13,208 nt of DNA from Echinostoma caproni. Lineage: Eukaryota; Platyhelminthes; Trematoda; Plagiorchiida; Echinostomatidae. Below are positions 9,655-13,208 of the stretch, one piece after another. Each line of letters opens with the position of its first letter. Positions within the stretch are counted from its first letter, which is position 1. The notes below the pieces were generated by a model. It ran no database searches, was not told the origin of the DNA, and was given only the letters and a program-made list of their open reading frames with translations. The stretch covers positions 4,533 to 17,740 of the forward strand of contig UZAN01044667.1 in assembly GCA_900618425.1 (NCBI GenBank), given 5' to 3'. A program made the position numbers and the translations under genes.

Positions 9655-9665
9655 GGTTCGAATCC
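9655..9665 (+). promoter_or_regulatory. Pol III B-box-like word, possible tRNA-derived SINE relic
   Basis: GGTTCGAATCC matches the consensus B box (T-arm) of tRNA genes exactly. The flanking T stem pairs only in part (three Watson-Crick pairs, a mismatch, then a G-T pair). No acceptor stem, anticodon arm or convincing A box is present in the preceding 30-75 bases, so this is not a tRNA gene. An old tRNA-derived SINE or chance are the options. Confidence 0.25.
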
Positions 9666-9894
9666 TGTTGACAACAAAAAATGAGGTGCTAAACAGTTCC
9701 CATGCTGATCTGCCTTGTATCACGTCTATCCTACTTCGGCGTTCGGTAGTTCGGTGATTCTTTCAGCCGAACATCCTCAAGCTCGAGGCTGTTCACTTCT
9801 GTTGTTCATCACAGAGTGTTACATCACAAAAAGGCGTTTATTTTGGTAGACATTTTTCTTCGCCAATATAAGCGATGTGTCTAATCTAAGATTA

Positions 9895-9910
9895 AATTCA
9901 GCGCTGAATT
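9895..9910. repeat. 16-base perfect palindrome
   Basis: AATTCAGCGCTGAATT is fully self-complementary with no spacer. It could be a dimeric DNA-binding site or chance. Nothing nearby explains it. Confidence 0.55.
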
Positions 9911-10042
9911 AAACGCTCAATGGCGGTTGCATTCCCAATAACACTGATACAATAACAGTTATTTGTAACCCCAGAAATTAGGGTTGGTGGTGGTTGTTTC
10001 CCGAACATGCGATGCAGCTTTCGAGGGATTCGATATCCAACT

Positions 10043-10089
10043 CACCACCACCACCACCAACAACAACAACATTAAAACAACAACAACAA
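10043..10089. repeat. CCA/CAA trinucleotide repeat
   Basis: CCA repeats (about 10043-10058) change into CAA repeats (10058-10070) and, after an interruption, resume as CAA (about 10077-10089). Ten bases of the repeat (10051-10060) are the reverse complement of TTGGTGGTGG at 9984-9993, so the two could pair across about 57 bases. Confidence 0.85.
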
Positions 10090-11410
10090 TAAACGACATT
10101 GTTAGCTGTTGACACATTTTTTCATCCATACATGCGCGGAGCTTTCTGTTTAGGATGTCAACATCTCTCTTCGGGTCCTTCATTCAGCCGGAATTGAATT
10201 TAGAAATCGTAGGGAATTTTTTTAATGCCTGATAACTGTGCGCGATAAGCATTTGTTCGATTCTGTTCAATCGCTTCACACTTGCGTCAAACAAGAGAAA
10301 GAGAGGGGATGGTATTGTTAAAGACATGATCCATTTGTGATAAAAAAATGCATCTAAGTTTTTCAGACCATCTCTCGCTATCAGCTGATTCGATTCAGTT
10401 GCTGCCAATTATCAAGTGAAAGTTGGTGTTAAGAAACATTTTGTACAATTTATCCGCTGAACCTCGTCACTTGTCTGTCATACTCGCATAAAAATTCCTA
10501 ATGATATGGATTTCAGATAAGTATTGTTCATTGACAAATATGATATGTTCTTTGCATGTATCGCAATCTGATCACTGTTTAATTGAACACCAAAGTTGCC
10601 GTGCTGAGTCACATGTTCACAAATTTTTATTCGTTCGGAAGAAATGCCACAAATTGATTTTTCACCAAATTCCCCTTTCAACTGGACATGACATGGATGA
10701 AAGTCAGAGAGCAATACGCAGTAATGTCACAATGTAAGGTTCGCCACACGCACACGGCAAACATTCGAATTGGTGAGCATGTGGTTTCGGCGCAGATATT
10801 GTTAACATTTACTGTACTCTCAGGTCAAGCGGATTGTCGCTGTATAATCCGGCCAGTGATCCAGGATTTCCCCGTGATTGGCTTCTTTGTGAGTGAATGA
10901 TTCGTGTCTTTTTGTCTTGACCATTTTCAGTCCTGCTAGTAATAAGGAAACCTATGGAATCTGGTATTCCGATTTTATAGCTTGGATTACTCCTAAGTAA
11001 ATTTGACATAAACATTGTGGTTGAAGGAAGTTCGTGTTGTTTATTTAGGATTTTCATAACGCTAATAGTTAGCACTAATTCTTAAGGATCCAATTTACGA
11101 ACTTGGCTACACAGGGTATTTGCTCCTCTTCTATCCACATAACCGCTCTGCGTTTTGTATTTATTTTTCCACCATGAATTCCAGAGTGGTTCAAGGCATT
11201 TTTGGCAAATACGAATATAGTTGTGATTGATGCAGAGGCCGGAATTTCCGTCATATCTCGATAGACCAACGTTATTTGAGTGCATGCACGGTAGGGTACA
11301 TGTATAAATTGTTGGACACAGTACGCCAGTATTCAGAGAGCAAGAATGATTGCTTTTGATTAAAGCTTTGAGCAAAATCATAATTGGCGTCGATCTTCAT
11401 AGACTTATAA

Positions 11411-11428
11411 GGAGGGGTGGGGTGGGGG
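11411..11428 (+). other. G-rich tract
   Basis: GGAGGGGTGGGGTGGGGG contains three runs of four or more G plus a GG. It falls just short of a four-run, three-tetrad quadruplex, but a two-tetrad form is possible. No gene lies beside it. Confidence 0.4.
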
Positions 11429-13063
11429 CAATTAAAGAACCAGTAATAACTACACTGAACTGGACCTGTGCCCCTCACGTTGAGACAATTACTTTTCGGA
11501 ATTCATGAGGCCATTGGAGCATTAAATGAACACGAACGTCTTTCCACATTTCTCTTGCTAATGGGATGATCGAACTATTTAATAGCACTACGAAAGCTAA
11601 TTAGCAGGACGGCTTGTTGTTAGTTTTATTCAACTTTAGAACAATGTTGATAACAGGAATACCGCTCAATGAGTTGGTGTGTAGAAGAGAAACCAGCGTT
11701 AGCTTCGATATTCCTTGTGGGGCAGAAAGCGGTGAGTGGCTATCCAATAGGGAACGAAGCAAAATGGAGTTGCTTGTGGTTCAGATAAACAGTCAAACTC
11801 AGCCAAATAATAGGGAAGGATACGAAAACGTTCACCAAAATAGTGGCAACCGTTAGTACCAGGACAACTGGTAATTGTAGGAAATCACGAAAAGCTTGGA
11901 GCTAAGGAGTGAAGGGTCGGAAATTCTAAAAACAGGTGGCTGGGAACGTTCACTATTTAGAACAGGAAGTGTTACGTTCCCACGTCTCTCAGAGCGAGAA
12001 GAAGATCAAAGATAGTTCGACCGTCAGATCCGCGTATGTTCGAATGAATCGCGAGCATGCGGCAAGCACTAAAGCACGTGACAAGAGAGGCAATCATCAA
12101 TCGTAGAAGGTCAAGGTCAATCACACTGTGTTTACCTGCTGACTTATGCGTGACGTAATTTGAAATCTGAATGACAAAGTTTTGGTCACTGACCGGCCAC
12201 TACCAAGTGGATTATGGAATGGTTTTCCCGCCAATTTCATATTATAGAAAAAGTTATCACCGACCGATTAGTGCCAGCCTCCACCAGACCATAGATGCAC
12301 TAGATAGCGTGTTTTGACAGATACGCATACATCATAATCCCCGCTGACAACGCGTCAAGGTAAAACGAACAAGGCAAATATCTTGTTACTGAAGAGGGTT
12401 TAAGAAAATCTATAAATGAATCCTCAGTGACAGTATGTGATCGCCGTTGGCTAGTGAGGGTAAGGATGATAGGTGCACATGACACAATACGCGCAAACCA
12501 TTGATAGTTGGACAAGTACGAACGTGGGTAGGACATGCGTGAACATCGATTTCCCAAAAGTGACAGAAGGTGATGGGGACAGCAAACACTTTTGCCATTC
12601 AGACTGCATCACTTTTAACCCGATGTCGATGTCATTTAAAATCAAAACAGTTTTCCGGGTTGTCCGTGCAATTTTTCGTGACCCACGTTTTGGTATAGAA
12701 CAATGGTAACTGTGTAGTGTGAGGACACGTTTGACTTTAGTTAACTGATGTGATAAGACTATGATAGATCATCTAGGTCTAATGGCATCAAGTTGGTCTA
12801 TATATCGATCGTTTAGGACATAACATGAGACCATGGGCGTACATAAACTGCCGGATTGTCTGCACCTTTTGTAATTGAGGTTGTCCGAATATCATTTCAA
12901 GATGTTTGGGTATCATTTCAAATAGTCTGAGCAGAATTCCAAGCTGTCTTGGTCACACACTCCAATTCCCATATCTAGCTTGTTTACCTAGCTAGTACAC
13001 GTACGTGTCGGTGCATTCATCCACCTACCCCTGAAAAGTCATATTGGGCCATGCTAAGTTGAT

Positions 13064-13190
13064 ACCAATGGATCATGTTTGATCAACGCTTGAATCATTG
13101 ATTACGTCCGTCGCATGATACTGCAGTAGAATTCATGAGCTACACCTCAAGCGGCTGCACTGGGACACCAATCGATCATGCTCGATCCGT
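13064..13190. repeat. Imperfect direct repeat, about 103-base spacing
   Basis: ACCAATGGATCATGTTTGATC at 13064-13084 recurs as ACCAATCGATCATGCTCGATC at 13167-13187 with three differences. The spacing of about 103 bases and the position at the window edge suggest the start of a tandem or interspersed repeat continuing beyond the window. Confidence 0.45.
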
Positions 13191-13208
13191 ATGGGCATCA
13201 GTGTTGAC

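Larger units (their letters stand above)
8927..13063. other. No supported gene
   Basis: Apart from the short palindromes, the simple repeat, the B-box-like word and the G-rich run listed separately, I see only short open frames with no recognisable motif. There is no tRNA, rRNA or second retroelement domain. Confidence 0.6.

Noticed and set aside
9590..9670. tRNA gene at the perfect B box
   Set aside because: No acceptor stem, no anticodon arm, no A box at the required spacing, and an imperfect T stem.
9959..10183. Minus-strand frame with long Val and Leu runs resembling a membrane segment
   Set aside because: The runs come from reading the CCA/CAA simple repeat in one frame.

Overview
The window looks like eukaryotic, probably invertebrate, intergenic or intronic DNA. 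It is moderately AT-rich by eye and dense in stops. It has microsatellites and small inverted repeats, and there is no bacterial-style run of long adjacent ORFs with ribosome binding sites. The one firmly recognisable element is a decayed Penelope-like retroelement (PLE) with a GIY-YIG endonuclease. Such elements are common in flatworms and other invertebrates. A trematode-type host is a guess that fits, not something the sequence proves.

Layout. Bases 1-4994 hold no gene I can support: a GT/GA microsatellite near the left end and two short Pol III B-box-like words near 4.25 and 4.48 kb. Bases 4995-5069 hold two adjacent inverted repeats, the second an AT-rich near-palindrome. Bases 5070-6000 are featureless. 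Bases 6001-7590, read on the minus strand, are the PLE remnant. Its order is the N-terminal DKG-type motif, the reverse transcriptase (motifs 1-2, A, B, C with YVDD, then the later motifs), a linker, and a GIY-YIG nuclease. It is interrupted by two in-frame stops and three frameshifts, so this copy cannot make its protein. Bases 7591-8356 carry nothing I recognise.

Bases 8357-8877 (minus strand) are a second coding-like stretch of about 173 codons. It has natural-looking codon choice and one frameshift. I do not recognise the protein. A 47-base hairpin lies immediately 5' of it. Bases 8927-13208 have no supported gene. They contain palindromes (9258-9274, 9895-9910), a CCA/CAA simple repeat (about 10043-10089) with a complementary partner upstream, a G-rich run at 11411, a perfect B-box-like word at 9655, and an imperfect direct repeat at the right end.

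No intact gene, tRNA, rRNA, CRISPR array or operon is visible, so there is no pathway to reconstruct. The window reads as repeat-derived DNA in which a retroelement and one other coding-like sequence are decaying.
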